From contig JACYXH010000278.1 in assembly GCA_026745465.1 (NCBI GenBank), positions 1,952,285 through 2,016,284 on the forward strand: DNA of 64,000 nt, in the 5' to 3' direction. This document shows positions 19,734-57,500 of the stretch, piece by piece. The notes beneath the pieces were generated by a model, which was not told where the DNA came from, did not search any database, and was given only the letters and a program-made list of their open reading frames with translations. The stretch is from Lota lota (lineage: Eukaryota; Chordata; Actinopteri; Gadiformes; Lotidae). How positions within the stretch are numbered: position 1 is the first letter of the stretch; every line of letters starts with the position of its first letter. The position numbers and the translations under genes are program-made.

Positions 19734-20640
19734 CCGGCGCATGTGGCATGATGGAAACGATCACTGTTGTTCATAGTGAGAACAGTTATCAAGACTGAAT
19801 GCACCTCTTGTAATGCCGGTTCGAGCCCATGACTGCAGCCATTAAGGTATTGGAAGAGAGATTTATCCTGGACCACACCGGTCATTCCGTTAAACCCACC
19901 TCACTTAAAACGTATTGTAATATTGTTTGAATTTAGGTTTTGTGAGAGGGTAGACTAATTTAGCAATATCAGCATTGTAATTGGATGACTAATTTAAGTA
20001 CATATATACAAATCTGTGCCAGAGTCAGAATGCAAGCTCCTCAGAACTGTGTTTTATGCATTAATAGTTTTAAAATGTGATGAAAATGAATGGTGATTGA
20101 CAAAATAAAAAATGGGGTAATTTGATCATTTTAATGACAAAATGGTAGGATTTGAGTGACACACAAGTATGTTTGATGATTGCACTTTATCATATAGTTA
20201 TTTGGTTTGCCATTATCATCACTCAATAGCAGATTTATTTTTTTAATAAGGACCTCCACCATATTACTATCAAAAGTACTTAAATTATAATTTCAAGATA
20301 TGCAAGATAGTACATATTTAAAGTGTCCATCTCAAACATGCCTGGACCAAAAAATTATTTAAAGTCATTAACATTCCTTCATATTAGCTCCTATTGTATG
20401 CAGCGCACAACATTTATAAAGGTTGAATCGCACACTACTTGGGACTTAAAATCATTAACAATTACTCAAGTTGTCCAAAATAATTACAATAATTTGCAAA
20501 TTGTCATCAGACACCAGGAAACCCAAAAAATAAATATATATATTTTTGACCCTTTTTCACCCTTCGGTTTTGTGTTATAATCTGTAAATGCATTCTTGAA
20601 ACAAAACAAATAAAATATAAAAATGTGCCCCATTTGTTTC
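19734..20640. other. AT-rich intergenic sequence
   Basis: No gene recognised. A GGTTCGAGCCC box near 19816 resembles a tRNA B box, but there is no convincing tRNA around it. Confidence 0.45.
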
Positions 20641-20641
20641 C

Positions 20642-20647
20642 TTTATT
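20642..20647 (-). terminator. pdxdc1: Possible poly(A) signal of pdxdc1
   Basis: TTTATT on the plus strand reads AATAAA on the minus strand, about 370 nt past the pdxdc1 stop codon. This gives a plausible short 3' UTR. No transcript evidence is available here. Confidence 0.4.
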
Positions 20648-21017
20648 AAATATGTATGTTTATGTACATGACCACCCCTGAATGTATTAACCCATTACTC
20701 CTTAATAATTGTTGTGATTAACAGTGATGAGGGACAAAGGCTAATTACAATGTGCTAGATTTTGGATTAATGTCCAATGCCCTTATTAGTAGTATATAAC
20801 TCGAAGAAAAGATGTAAAAAGACTGACATAGACCTTCAGGCAACACAGATGTATCACTATTCACCATTGCTGCAATGAGCTAGTCCGAGCTCAGAGAGAA
20901 GACCTAACCATTGAATTGGTGATCTGATCGGACTTGAAAGAAGTGACAACGGTGCAGACCGATTTTGACTGACGTGAGCCACTGGTCCTGTGGGAAAATA
21001 CGTAGAGAAAGGCTGCC

Positions 21018-47165
<26,148 letters not shown>

Positions 47166-47703
47166 GCCTCCACGAGTATGAACAGGTAGCTAGCTGTCAA
47201 AACATACAACTCGCTCTACTAAATGGAAGGTAAATTAAACACCTGTCAATTCCGTATATGGTCAATCCTTACCTTGAACGGACTCAACGAAAACTTGTTT
47301 TTGCCTAATTTACTTTGTGTTCGGTTAATTGAATAAGGCCTACATTAAGTATCTATTTGTCTTTTCAGCACAACGGAATTGTGATATAAGTAATAGAATC
47401 GTTGGTCTCTTCTACCAAGTAAACAACTTTGCACTGTTCCGTTGTAAAGGCAGGCAGCGATTACGGTATACTTCCTGGTCTGACATGAAGACATTTGTAA
47501 GCAAAGCACGCATACACGCCTACATCCAAGATACACGCAGGCAGCGCTGACGTGGTACTGGCAAATTCGAGATTCGTTCATTTTGAAATTATTTTTTGCT
47601 ATTGGTATTTATTTTTGCTGCATGCATATAATTATAAATACTACAAATGGCATAAAGAAAATCATGACGGAATTCCAGTGGGGACGCAAATAATTTATAT
47701 TAT
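47166..47703. other. 5' flank of pdxdc1
   Basis: The promoter should lie here. I see no TATA box at a clear distance and no strong CpG island. Nothing else is recognised. Confidence 0.4.
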
Positions 47704-47711
47704 ATTTACAG

Positions 47712-48918
47712 CATAGGCGGAGTTTGACATTCGAGCCAGGGGGGGCAACAAAAAATAAATAAATCATTATAGCAGCTGGGACCTGGGCTATCAATTGGGG
47801 AACACAGCACTAACACATATGGACACAACAAACATGCTAAATAAACACATATATTTATTTTCAACCCAAAGAAGAAGAAAAAACAGTACAACAATACAAT
47901 CATTCTATTAGTAAACAGGTAAGCCACTTGACTTTGCATCGCATCTTCGGACACAATTAGGATCAACGCAATAAAATGCGGACCACTTTTGTTAAAATAT
48001 TATCTTCAACCAAAACGAAAAGATTTTTAAAGTTTTTCTTTCCTTTTTTCAAAACACATTGTGGCAATGAGAGCGATTAAAAAACAAGTTATATTTCGCA
48101 TTTTGTTGTACTTCATGAAACATTTAAAACATTTTGAGACAAGGGGAAAAAATAAAAAAGACGCCATGTGAGAGGCTACAGTATGCATAGATACAAAATT
48201 GCCTTTCTCTTATAAGTGTGACAAGACGGAATCATTTCTAACGGAATACTCAAGCCAAGGGTAATTCTTGTAGAAGTAAGTGGAAAACAATCGTTTTGTA
48301 CTTCCAAAACATTTTGAGGGGAATTGGGGCAGAGCAGGTTGCTTGGGACAGCCGTGTTTTTCTCCAAGATCATCTGTGTTGGTGTTACCTAGTGCAGCTA
48401 GTGCATCTGTGGCCGTGGGGTGAACGTCAGGACTGCTAGCGATTGCTGCTGATCCAGAGCTGCTCGGTGTTCCCTCCAAGTTCACAGCGGTGTCTGTTTG
48501 CCTGTCGTCATCATCGGTTACTGTTGTTTGTGTTGTATCTTTGTTAGATCCAGAAGACTGAATATCTGTGTCATTTGGAGCTCGACGTTTTAAAAATCTC
48601 CTTATGTCCATATTTTTGTGTAACGAGTCCGACCAGGTAACTACAACGGTATTACATGCTACCTAGCTGAGAATCGCTGGACTTACGTTACTTGTCACAT
48701 GACATAGAGCCCTGAATTTTTTTTTACTAAAGGAGTATATGAAATCAGATGTATTACCTACCACCATTTAGTTGTTTTGTTTTATTTAAGATATTTATAA
48801 TATATAATTTTTTTAAAGAATGCAATTATTTTTTTGGTGAAACAATGCAATTACCCGTTTCAGCCGCCGCCAGGGGGGGCAATGCTCTCCCTGCCCCCCC
48901 CCGCAAACTCCGCGCATG
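47712..48918 (-). mobile_element. Non-autonomous hAT element with truncated transposase
   Basis: The ends are CATAGGCGGAGTTTG and CAAACTCCGCGCATG, near-perfect inverted copies. They are flanked by the 8-bp duplication ATTTACAG (47704-47711, 48919-48926). A short minus-strand ORF (48210-48611) encodes only the transposase start. Confidence 0.88.
48210..48611 (-). CDS. Truncated hAT transposase N-terminus (zmym1/TTF-type)
   Basis: 133 codons. It starts MDIRRFLKRRAPND, has a Ser/Thr/Asp-rich linker, then FSTYFYKNYPWLEYSV. That last block resembles the start of the TTF zinc-binding domain seen in hAT-derived zmym1-like proteins. The catalytic domain is absent, so this is a deletion derivative. 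Confidence 0.6.
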   Translation of the reverse strand: MDIRRFLKRRAPNDTDIQSSGSNKDTTQTTVTDDDDRQTDTAVNLEGTPSSSGSAAIASSPDVHPTATDALAALGNTNTDDLGEKHGCPKQPALPQFPSKCFGSTKRLFSTYFYKNYPWLEYSVRNDSVLSHL

Positions 48919-49544
48919 ATTTACAGTGATAGGGAGAGTAAACGCAAATGGTACTCAAGTAAAAGTATTGTTACTTTATAAATATATTTACTCAAATAAA
49001 AGTAAAAATACTAGAGTATCAAAAAGTATCTCGTGCCATATCCAGAACCAGACAAATTACAAATATATGGGTTAATTTTGTGTGTATGCGCACGTGTATT
49101 CAGTGTCCAAAACATAAACAATACAATGCTTACCTAAATTACGCTAGATAAGATGTGCACATTCAAAAATGAAATCATATTCCACTAAATAAATAACAAA
49201 TTAAATCTTCCCCATATAACATGTGCAACATTAATCATCATTCACTAGCACTTTACCCAATTTAAACCCAAATACCCAACTAACAACACTGTTTCATCTC
49301 TTAACACTTCAAAACAAACTAACTCACACTGAACCTTCAAACAGCAGGAGAGGCTTGGTCAGTCTGTGTCTTTGTGTATGCATGTCCATTTGCGTATGTA
49401 TTCCAGCCCTGTGGAAAAAGTATACATTTAAAGTAGTTTAAATGTTGATATCCTTCTATAACTCACTACTGACCATACAAGCCATGAAGTCTAACCTATA
49501 CATGGATTAGTAGTTTAAATGAGAGCCAAATGATCCCCTCTTAA

Positions 49545-51300
49545 ATGAATAAAGATACATTACCGGCTTTTAAGATGCTCTCCTCTGTGGTCCAGCATGT
49601 CCTGAACTTTGGCAGGAGAATATCGGCAGCAATGAGCTCTGGTTCCTTCATGACATCCCCAAAACGCTTCTGGATGCCACGTTGTAGGGCCGCAAGGAGT
49701 GGTCCACAGACTTTGCAGGTTGGCTACAGCTTCGTCAACTTGAGAGACTAGCTGCCAGCTAGAGAGTTGGCAGCAGGAAACCCATGTGGACAGATGATTC
49801 CCCTTGGAGGATATTCAGGGCCATAGTAACTGGCTTCATTGTTGCAGCATATTCCTAAAAACAAAACAAATTTCAGATGGATTAAACCTATAAAACAGTT
49901 AATAGGAATACCAGTGATATCAGTAATCTGTACATAGTAGTTCAATGTTAACGTTCACCCTTGTTCAACTTTGTTTGCCTTGATTTTGCCTTTTCTGTGT
50001 AAGTACGTTGAGAGCACATACAATCTTTGTATGTGCACACATGCATGGACAATAAAGCTGACTCTGATTAGTTAAATAAATTGTAATTTACACAAAAAGA
50101 CTTGATTGATTACTGATCTATTATTGATCTATTCATTTAACCACCAGGTTAAATAAATGGCGGAATGAATGAATGAAAGAAATAGCACTAAATATACAAT
50201 TAGAGGTGCTTATTGTATTGGATTATGCAATAACCATAATTCAAACATATTTTAGACTACATATTGACAACAGCAAGTGTCATTTTTCATAACATCAAAA
50301 ATAATTTACCATCCCACCCCCAACAAATTAAATCTTGATGTGTAATGCTGTGCACACATTCCGCATTGCACTCTTTCCTTTCTCCTTTTGGATCCTGACA
50401 ACTCTTTCCACAGCGAGGTAGATTGGTAGAGCTACAACGTGTGTCATTGGGTCGAAGGAACTGTAGTTTGCATTCCTGCTCCACAGTTTTGAATGCTATT
50501 GTGGACCTGCTGGTTTTGTTCCAGAGTGCTTGACATTTTGCAAAAGCAGACCGAGAGAGCCTCTTGTATGTCTTACAGCCAGCTTCTGCAGCAGTGGCAT
50601 CAGTGGTTGAGACAAGATTCAGGAGATGGCATGCACATTTATGGTGCCTAGGAAGTTGATACTCAAGGCCAGTGTCGTCATCCATCCTCGCTTTCGCCAT
50701 AAACTTGAAACGCCTTTAGGAAGTTCGAGCCACTGTCAGTTGTTGTCCTGGTCACCTTTTCCCTGATTTGGTACTCTGAATGTATTTCCTCTAAAGCTGC
50801 AGCAAGGACATCAAACGTGTGGGAGCCTTTAATGTATCTGCAAGCCAGCACAGTAGTAGAGCATCTTGCTTAAGAGGTCTGGTCTATCCAGTGACATGTG
50901 ACTCCCAAGTAACTGTGTTGTCTGGAAGTCCAGCAATCAGTGGTTGTAGCAACATGGCTCACAGAACTCAACTTCTTTATAATCAAGCTCTGTTTGGTTT
51001 TAGCAGCTTCTTGTATTTTCAAGACTAGTTTTTCTTGACATTATTGTGCAGTGAGGTTGTAATGTTTGCACCATGCCCTTGAATGAAGGTAATTCGACCA
51101 AAAAGAATGGCTGGCTGCCTTCAAATATAAAGCTAAGCAAAGCCTTGTAAGGCTGTCTGCCTTACCCGTGGGACAGACATGGAAAATGCACTTATTTTTG
51201 CATTCTTCAGATGAGGTTCAACAGTTTGGGCCGTGGGAGGACTTTGTTTCCTGCTGTTTTCAATGAAGTCTATGTACAGCTTTAGCTTGATGGGTGAACT
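49545..51300 (-). pseudogene. Degraded hAT transposase (second family)
   Basis: Minus-strand blocks: LKLYIDFIENSRKQSPPTAQ (about 51190-51300), KTYKRLSRSAFAKCQALWNK with CHLLNLVS (about 50480-50660), LQFLRPNDTRC (about 50440), and RFGDVMKEPELIAADILLPK (about 49590-49680). The order matches hAT transposases. The frame is broken repeatedly; neither terminus was found. Confidence 0.7.
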
Positions 51301-51349
51301 CACTGTTGAAAAAAAACAGTGGTAATTTGTCTTATATGATTCTCAACAT

Positions 51350-51751
51350 ATTATACTATGCCATTTTATCACTGTTCCTGAAATAAGTCCCCAATTTAGA
51401 GAAAAAACGGAGTAAAATCCTATGTTGTTGCCATTCTCCCCAAAACACTGTGAACGTTCCACTCTGCTGAACGCAGGTGGCGTTCTTTTCGTGACTTCTG
51501 AGTGCCTTTTCTGAGGCACTCAGATGTCACAACCAAGGGGCACCAACAACGCGGTCTGTGTGGAGCTCTGTCTGGGCAGCGGTTGACTGCGGTGTCCGCG
51601 AGAAAGTTTAGCTTTTCGGAAACTTATTGTATATCGCTGCTGTGTGTGTGGATGGTGAAGCTCTGTCTGAGCATCGATTTATTTAATACCTGCGTCCGAG
51701 GGTTAGGCTTCCCGGACACTTATAGTATAACGTTACGATGTGTGTGGATGG
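51350..51751 (-). repeat. Partial copy of the 24117-24786 hAT-like family
   Basis: Reverse-oriented matches: GCCATTTTATCA and CAATTTAGAGAAAAAA (about 51360-51405), and GTGTGGATGGTGAAGCTCTG through the CTGTCTGAGC block (about 51648). The endogenous retrovirus begins at its edge, so the retrovirus probably inserted into this repeat. Confidence 0.6.
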
Positions 51752-52288
51752 TGTCGTAGCAAATTTAGACAACTGGTGGCTGGCTCGATTTAAAAGGCTA
51801 AGACAAATGGATATCCGTAGTTCGTTTATTTCATATGCTACAGCATATAAAAGACACCGTTTCAAAGGCAACTCCACACAGGGGAGAGTTCTCGAGAAAA
51901 AGGCGCACTGAGCAAAGGAGGGAAGCCCTTTTGCAGAGTGGAACAAACAACATTTAAAAAGTAACACTAGATGGCGCCATTTACCATCTATAACTGGTTC
52001 AATGCACAGGTAAAGCCAAACACAACATTTATGGCGCCACCTATGATTTATGGCGGGTCCAATGTGCGGTCAAGGCAACAGATACATAATAGGTGAGAGG
52101 AACTTGCTTTGGAGTTTCTCACCTGGAACAAAGCACCATGCAGGAATGCAAAAAAACAGGCAGCTGTGAGGAGGTAGATAATTAAAAGAAAACAGATAGG
52201 CCAGTGCACACAACAACCTGAGCGCTTAAACCAACTAGTTTAAGCGAGCTAACCTTGGAATAGGGCCTAAAGTCGTTTTTCCACCACA
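51752..52288 (-). repeat. 3' LTR of the endogenous retrovirus (537 bp)
   Basis: On the minus strand it starts TGTGGTGGAAAAACGAC right after a purine tract (GAAATGGGGGAAT, complement of about 52289-52302) and ends TTTGCTACGACA. AATAAA lies at 51825-51830 (minus). The right boundary is good; the left one is inferred from TG/CA ends. Confidence 0.7.
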
Positions 52289-52299
52289 ATTCCCCCATT

Positions 52300-53285
52300 T
52301 CGATCACACGATCGATCAAAAGGAAAATGACGAAGAAAATAAAAACAACGCAGCACTTCACAATCAAACAAAATCATACAAGAAGAAAACATAGTAACCG
52401 TGCTGGTCGACGCACATATGGCTCCTTGAAAAACCCCATAAGGACAGGACTTCAAACCCGCCTTTTTGATGGGGAAAAAGGTGCGATATGCTTTCACAGC
52501 CAGTGGACTGTACAATCTAAACAAGGTCATCATCAGAGAAGGAGGCAGAGTCTGAGACATTGTAAGGAGGGGGACAGTCGGTATGGGACGGGATAGTAGG
52601 CAACAGGGGAAGGGACTCGAGCTGGGCAAATGTGTGACCCATCGGAGGTGCAGAGGGTAATTGGCCCACTGTGCGCTCGATGGTGCGGATGACGAGGCTG
52701 CGAAAACAGGGACAATACAACAGCCGCACGTGGCGAGGATGGCTGCACCGATGGAAAGCGATGCGAACAGAGATAATGCTAAGTCCTTCCAACGCCGAAC
52801 CACGTAGCCATCATATTCCCGAAAGGGTCAGTCACCCCCGAGTTTTCCACGAGCTCCTCGGACAGGGCCGTAAGGCCCGCCAGTCCTTTGGTGATGGAGC
52901 CGCCCAGAGCGGTGTTATTGGGGATGAACATACAACAAGTGTCCCCAAACATTGTACAAACGCCTCCTTTCTCCGCCAGCAGCATATCCAGTGCAATTCT
53001 ATTTTGCCAGCTCATGAGGCTAGTTTTGTCTAGCTGCTCGTGAATTCCACGTACAGAATCTCGAGTGAAATTAATGAATCGCTGTTGATGGTAATAAATG
53101 TAATTTATCCAGTCTACATTTTTGTTCGTAGTTGACCACCAAAAGAGGATGTACTCAAAACCTGCCGCGATCTGGTTTCTGGGCTTAAATTCATCAGGGA
53201 CCCCTCTCGGGACCCCAATGTCATCTATATACACGTGTCTGTCGAAGCTATCGCCTGGGTTTGAGCGACGGGCGCGATGTAGAAG
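52300..53285 (-). pseudogene. Retroviral env, transmembrane (TM) part
   Basis: Minus-strand frame 53234-52779 carries SWQNRIALDMLLAEKGG followed by a CX6CC motif (Cys at about 52958-52956, then CC at about 52937-52932). This is the TM subunit signature of gammaretrovirus-like envelopes. The membrane span (LALSLFASLSIGAAILATCG) is in another frame (from 52803), so a frameshift lies near 52790. The upstream SU part is at 58518-60394, separated by the Gypsy D insertion. Confidence 0.8.
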
Positions 53286-53290
53286 GGAGG

Positions 53291-53507
53291 TGTCTTGTTT
53301 TGTATACTTTATACAAATAGTAAAATGCAGGACGACAGGATATTTAGAAACGTAGCTCTTTATTAGCTAGCTGTGACTTCGATGTCCATGTGCTCCTGGC
53401 CATGATCCTTTGCGACTGCCCTCACGACCTGGGTGGTCTTAACCAATCATAGCACAGTATAATGCATCCAATCACAATTCAGTATGTTGATACATATGAA
53501 TATTACA
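53291..53507 (-). repeat. 3' LTR of Gypsy D (217 bp)
   Basis: On the minus strand it starts TGTAATATTCATATG and ends CAAGACA. It matches 58296-58512 throughout the parts compared, which points to a young insertion. Confidence 0.92.
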
Positions 53508-53727
53508 TCTCCCTTGTTTTAAAAAAAAAAACAATATGTAGAACAACAAAGTGTTTTTGAATATATGCTCTGTAGTTTGAACTCGAGGTAAGTAATCATT
53601 TAAACTGCACCAACTGCATCAACATAATAGACAAATACCATATCAAGCATTTCAAGTTAACTTTCAATAACAAGTTTACAGTCTGGAACTCTTTTAGGGC
53701 AGCGATCCGCCTACACCCTTTTACATT

Positions 53728-53939
53728 TCACAGGTCTAGGACAGCTCTAGGCTTGACCTCTCTTCCTGACCTTGTGCGATATGAAGCTGGGCATGCCACT
53801 GTGTCAGTCAACAGGTCTTGTGGTGTGGCAGGTAAGCATGGTGTATGTTGTGCTGTGTCTGTGTTTAGTCCACCCCGTTGTCTTTCAGGGGAACAGTTCA
53901 TCACGTCAGTGTGTTGTTCTTTTGTGTTCAGGAGGTGAC
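53728..53939 (-). pseudogene. Gypsy D pol C-terminal end, cut off by solo LTR
   Basis: This is the end of the integrase tail displaced by the insertion: LLNTKEQHTDVMNCSPER and SYRTRSGREVKPRAVLDL before a stop at 53730-53728. The TRSGR motif also occurs near the end of the element A tail (YITRSGRVSS). Confidence 0.75.
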
Positions 53940-54506
53940 TGTTAAGGTTACGAGAATTGGACCCAAACGCAAGACACAGGAAACCAGAAGGGAAAGGGTT
54001 TAAAAGGGATTTATTGTCCAAGGTACAGGCAAGGGCAAGGCAGGCGGGTAGTCCAGCAGGCAGTAGGCAGGCGGGGAGTCAGGCAGGCAGAGAGACGTAG
54101 GCAGGCGGGTGGTCGGGAAGGCGAGGTTCGTCAACAAGGAAGACAGGCAGGCAGGAACTAGGAACAGGAACGAGGAGCGGGAACGAGGAACAGGAATGGG
54201 AACAGGAACGAGAACAAGAACGGGAGTGGGACCCGTAAACAGGAACGAACGAAGATGGTGGGGACGAAGTTATCTAGAGAGATCAACACACTAAACTAAA
54301 CAACGAACTAGCACTGGCTCTGTGGGGAGCCAGTGCTTAAGTACAGAGGGGGTGATTTGTGAATTGATGGCAGGAGTGTGTGAACAGAGGGAGTGCACGT
54401 GGTGGCTAATTGATGACGAGAGGTAAACAAAGGAGCACATGGTGTAATGAGGCAAGGTGTCACTAGATGGCGGAAATGGACAGGAACGGAGGAGGGTCAC
54501 GTAACA
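53940..54506 (-). mobile_element. Solo LTR of the proline-rich element family in Gypsy D
   Basis: The ends are TGTTAAGG and CACGTAACA, flanked by the 5-bp duplication GTGAC (53935-53939, 54507-54511). Same family as the 805-bp LTRs at 4865 and 7626: shared CACTGGCTCTGTGGGGAGCC block and GGCAGGCGGG units. It is shorter (567 bp), mainly in the repeat array. A solo LTR implies recombination between two LTRs. Confidence 0.88.
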
Positions 54507-57500
54507 GTGACGACGATTGCGGCGGTACACCGCTCCTTCTGCGGTGCGAACGAGATATGAACGTTCAGTGTCAGCTGGTCGGATGACGACTGCTGGCTTC
54601 CAGTAGCCATGCTCCTGGATTCTAACTGACTCTCCGTCGTTCAGTAGTGGCAGTGGTCTGGCTGACCTGTCGTAGTATCGCTTTTGCTGTTGTTGTCTCT
54701 GTGCACGTTTTGCATACACTTCCTTGTATCTGACGACCTCAGGTTGCAGCTGCTGGTTGGTGCTGGGAAGGATTGAGCGAAGTCTGCGGCTCATCAACAG
54801 CTGGGCTGGTGATTTGAAGTTGTCAACTGGAGTGTTGCGGTATTCAAGGAGACTGAGGTAGGGGTCTCTCTTGTCTGCTTTTGCTTTGTCCATGAGCGAT
54901 TTAGCGATCTGCACAGATTTTTCAGCAAAGCCATTACTTTGAGGGTAATGTGGGCTTGTGGTGATGTGTGTGAACTCCCATGCTTTTGTGAAGGATTCAA
55001 ACTCATTTGATTTGTAACAGGGCCCATTGTCAGATATTAGAGTCTCTACAATGCCATGCCTGGCAAAGGCTGCTTTCAGCTTGTGTATCACAGCTGCAGA
55101 TGTGGTGCTGTGAAGTCTGTCGAGTTCGAAATATCTGCTGTAGTAGTCCACTGTTATAATGTAGTCCTCGTTGTTCCACGTGAACAGATCTGTTGCCACG
55201 ACCTGCCAGGGTCGGTCTGGGATACGGTGAGGTAACATTGGCTCTTTGGTGTTTGAGGGGCGTCGTTCAAGACAGGTGGGGCATTTACCAACCATGTCCT
55301 CTATTTGTTTGCACATTCCGGGCCAAAACAAAATGTCCCGTGCTCTCTGTTTGCACTTTTCCATGCCCATGTGTCCAGCATGGATCTTTGTCAACATCTC
55401 TTCTCTGAGACTGGTAGGAATGATGATTTTCTGTCCTTTGAAAAGTATTCCGTTGATCTGTGATAGTTCGTCACGATGGTTCCAGAACTCTGAGACGCTC
55501 TGAGGGCATTTTCTCCTCTCCTCAGGCCATCCTGACTGTATGACTTTCCTCAGCTGTGTGAGTTGTGTGTCTTTTTCTGTTTCTGCTCGGATCTCCTTCA
55601 GTTTTGTGTCACTAACTGGTAAGTTGCTGTACACAGTGTGCACCTGCATGTCCATGCCTTCACTGAGGCTGCTGTCCTTGTAGGTAAGAAACTTCCTGGA
55701 GAGTGTATCTGCGACAGGGATGTCTTTGCCTGGACGGTGAGTGATTGTGAAGTCGTATTTTTGTAGTTGAAGGATCATTCTCTGTAGCCATGGCGGGGCT
55801 GCGGCTAACGGTTTCCTCATGATTGACTCGAGGGGCTTGTGGTCTGATTCCACAATGACTTGTCGTCCATAGACATACTGGTGGAAACGCTTACATCCGA
55901 ACAGAATGGCGTACAGCTCCTTTTCGATTTGAGCGTAGTTGATCTCACAGTCTGTGAGAGATTTGGAAGCGTAGCCGATGGGTTTTCCTTCTTGCAATAG
56001 CACTGCCCCTAGTCCATACTTTGACGCGTCCACCTGGAGTCTGAGCTCTTTGTTGGGGTCGTAGTAGGCAAGGATTGGTCCTGGTTCTCTCGTGATCAAG
56101 TCTTTCACTTTCTGGAAAGCGATGTCATGTTGGTTGTCCCAGAGGAACTCACTGGACTGCTTTAGCAGCTGACGCAGGGGCGCAGTAGCATTGGAGAGGC
56201 TGGGTGCGAACTTGGCTAAGTAGTTGACCATGCCAAGCACTGTTTCCAGCTCTGCGCGGTTCTTTGGTGGCTCCATTTCCTTTATGGCTAAGATCTTCTG
56301 CGGATCTGGCTTGATTCCATTCGCTGTGAGAAGATGTCCGAAGTAGCTGACCTCTGTAGCGCCGACTGTGCTCTTCTCGGGGTTGAGCCGGACTCCTCTC
56401 TCGCGGGACCTTTGCAGCATCGCGTTGAGGTTTCTGTCGTGTTCCTCTTTGGTTCGACCATAGACGAGGATGTCGTCCACAATCGCCACGACTCCGTCGA
56501 GGCCTTCATAAACCTCGTCGATCTTCCGCTGAAACTCGTCTTGGGCTGAGATAATCCCAAAAGGCAGGCGACGGAACCTGTAGCGTCCAAACGGTGTGTT
56601 GAACGTTGTGAGTTTAGATGATTCTTCTGTGAGCTTGATAGCCCAGTAGCCTGATCTGGCGTCCATGACACTGAAGTAGCATGCGCCCGCTAGCTTGTGT
56701 GTGATGCCATCTAGCGTCGGTAAGGGGTAATGGGGGCGTTTGATAGCCTTGTTCAAGTCTCTTGGGTCGAGACCTACCCTGAGCTTGCCTGTGCGTGGTT
56801 TCTCCACCACCACTAACGTGTTGACCCAATCCGTCGGTTCTGTAACCTTGGTGATGATGTCAGATTGCTCCATGCTCTCCAACTCTTTCTTCAGACGGGC
56901 GCGGAGAGCAAGTGGAATCTTTCTCGGTGGGTAGACCACAGGGGTTGCGTCTGGGTCAAGGTGAATGGTACATTCTCCTGGGAATAGTCCTATTCCTGTA
57001 AAAACATCAGCAAACTCCTCCATGACGTTCTCTATTTCTACTGGTGCTGTCACTGATAAAACTAGCTTGATAAGGTCCATGTCTAAACATGCTTTAAGAC
57101 CTAGCACTGCAGGTGCTCGAGTGTCGACAACGTAAAATTCCAACATCATGTCCCTTTCCTTGTATTTGCAGTGGAGAGTGCATGTGCCTTTTACTGGGAG
57201 CTGTTCACCACCATAACCAGTCAGTCTGCGCGTGGTGGGCTGTAGCTCACACTCAGATGTCAAGCTTCTGTACTTACTCAGAGGAATTATGTTTACTTGT
57301 GCACCAGTGTCTAGTTTGAATTTTAGCTCTGTGCCTCGTCGTCCTATCTCAATGTCAGCAAAGGCTTGCTCTGTCTCTGATATCTGACGTTTCTGTGTCA
57401 CTGTATCAATAAACAGTTCATCAGCATTTGACTCTTTGATTGACATTTCGTCTTCACTCACTGCATGTACTGTTTTTCCACGGTAAACTCTGCACACTTT

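Noticed and set aside
19805-19830. GGTTCGAGCCC as a possible tRNA gene
   Set aside because: A B-box-like string alone; no acceptor stem, D-arm or anticodon arm could be placed.
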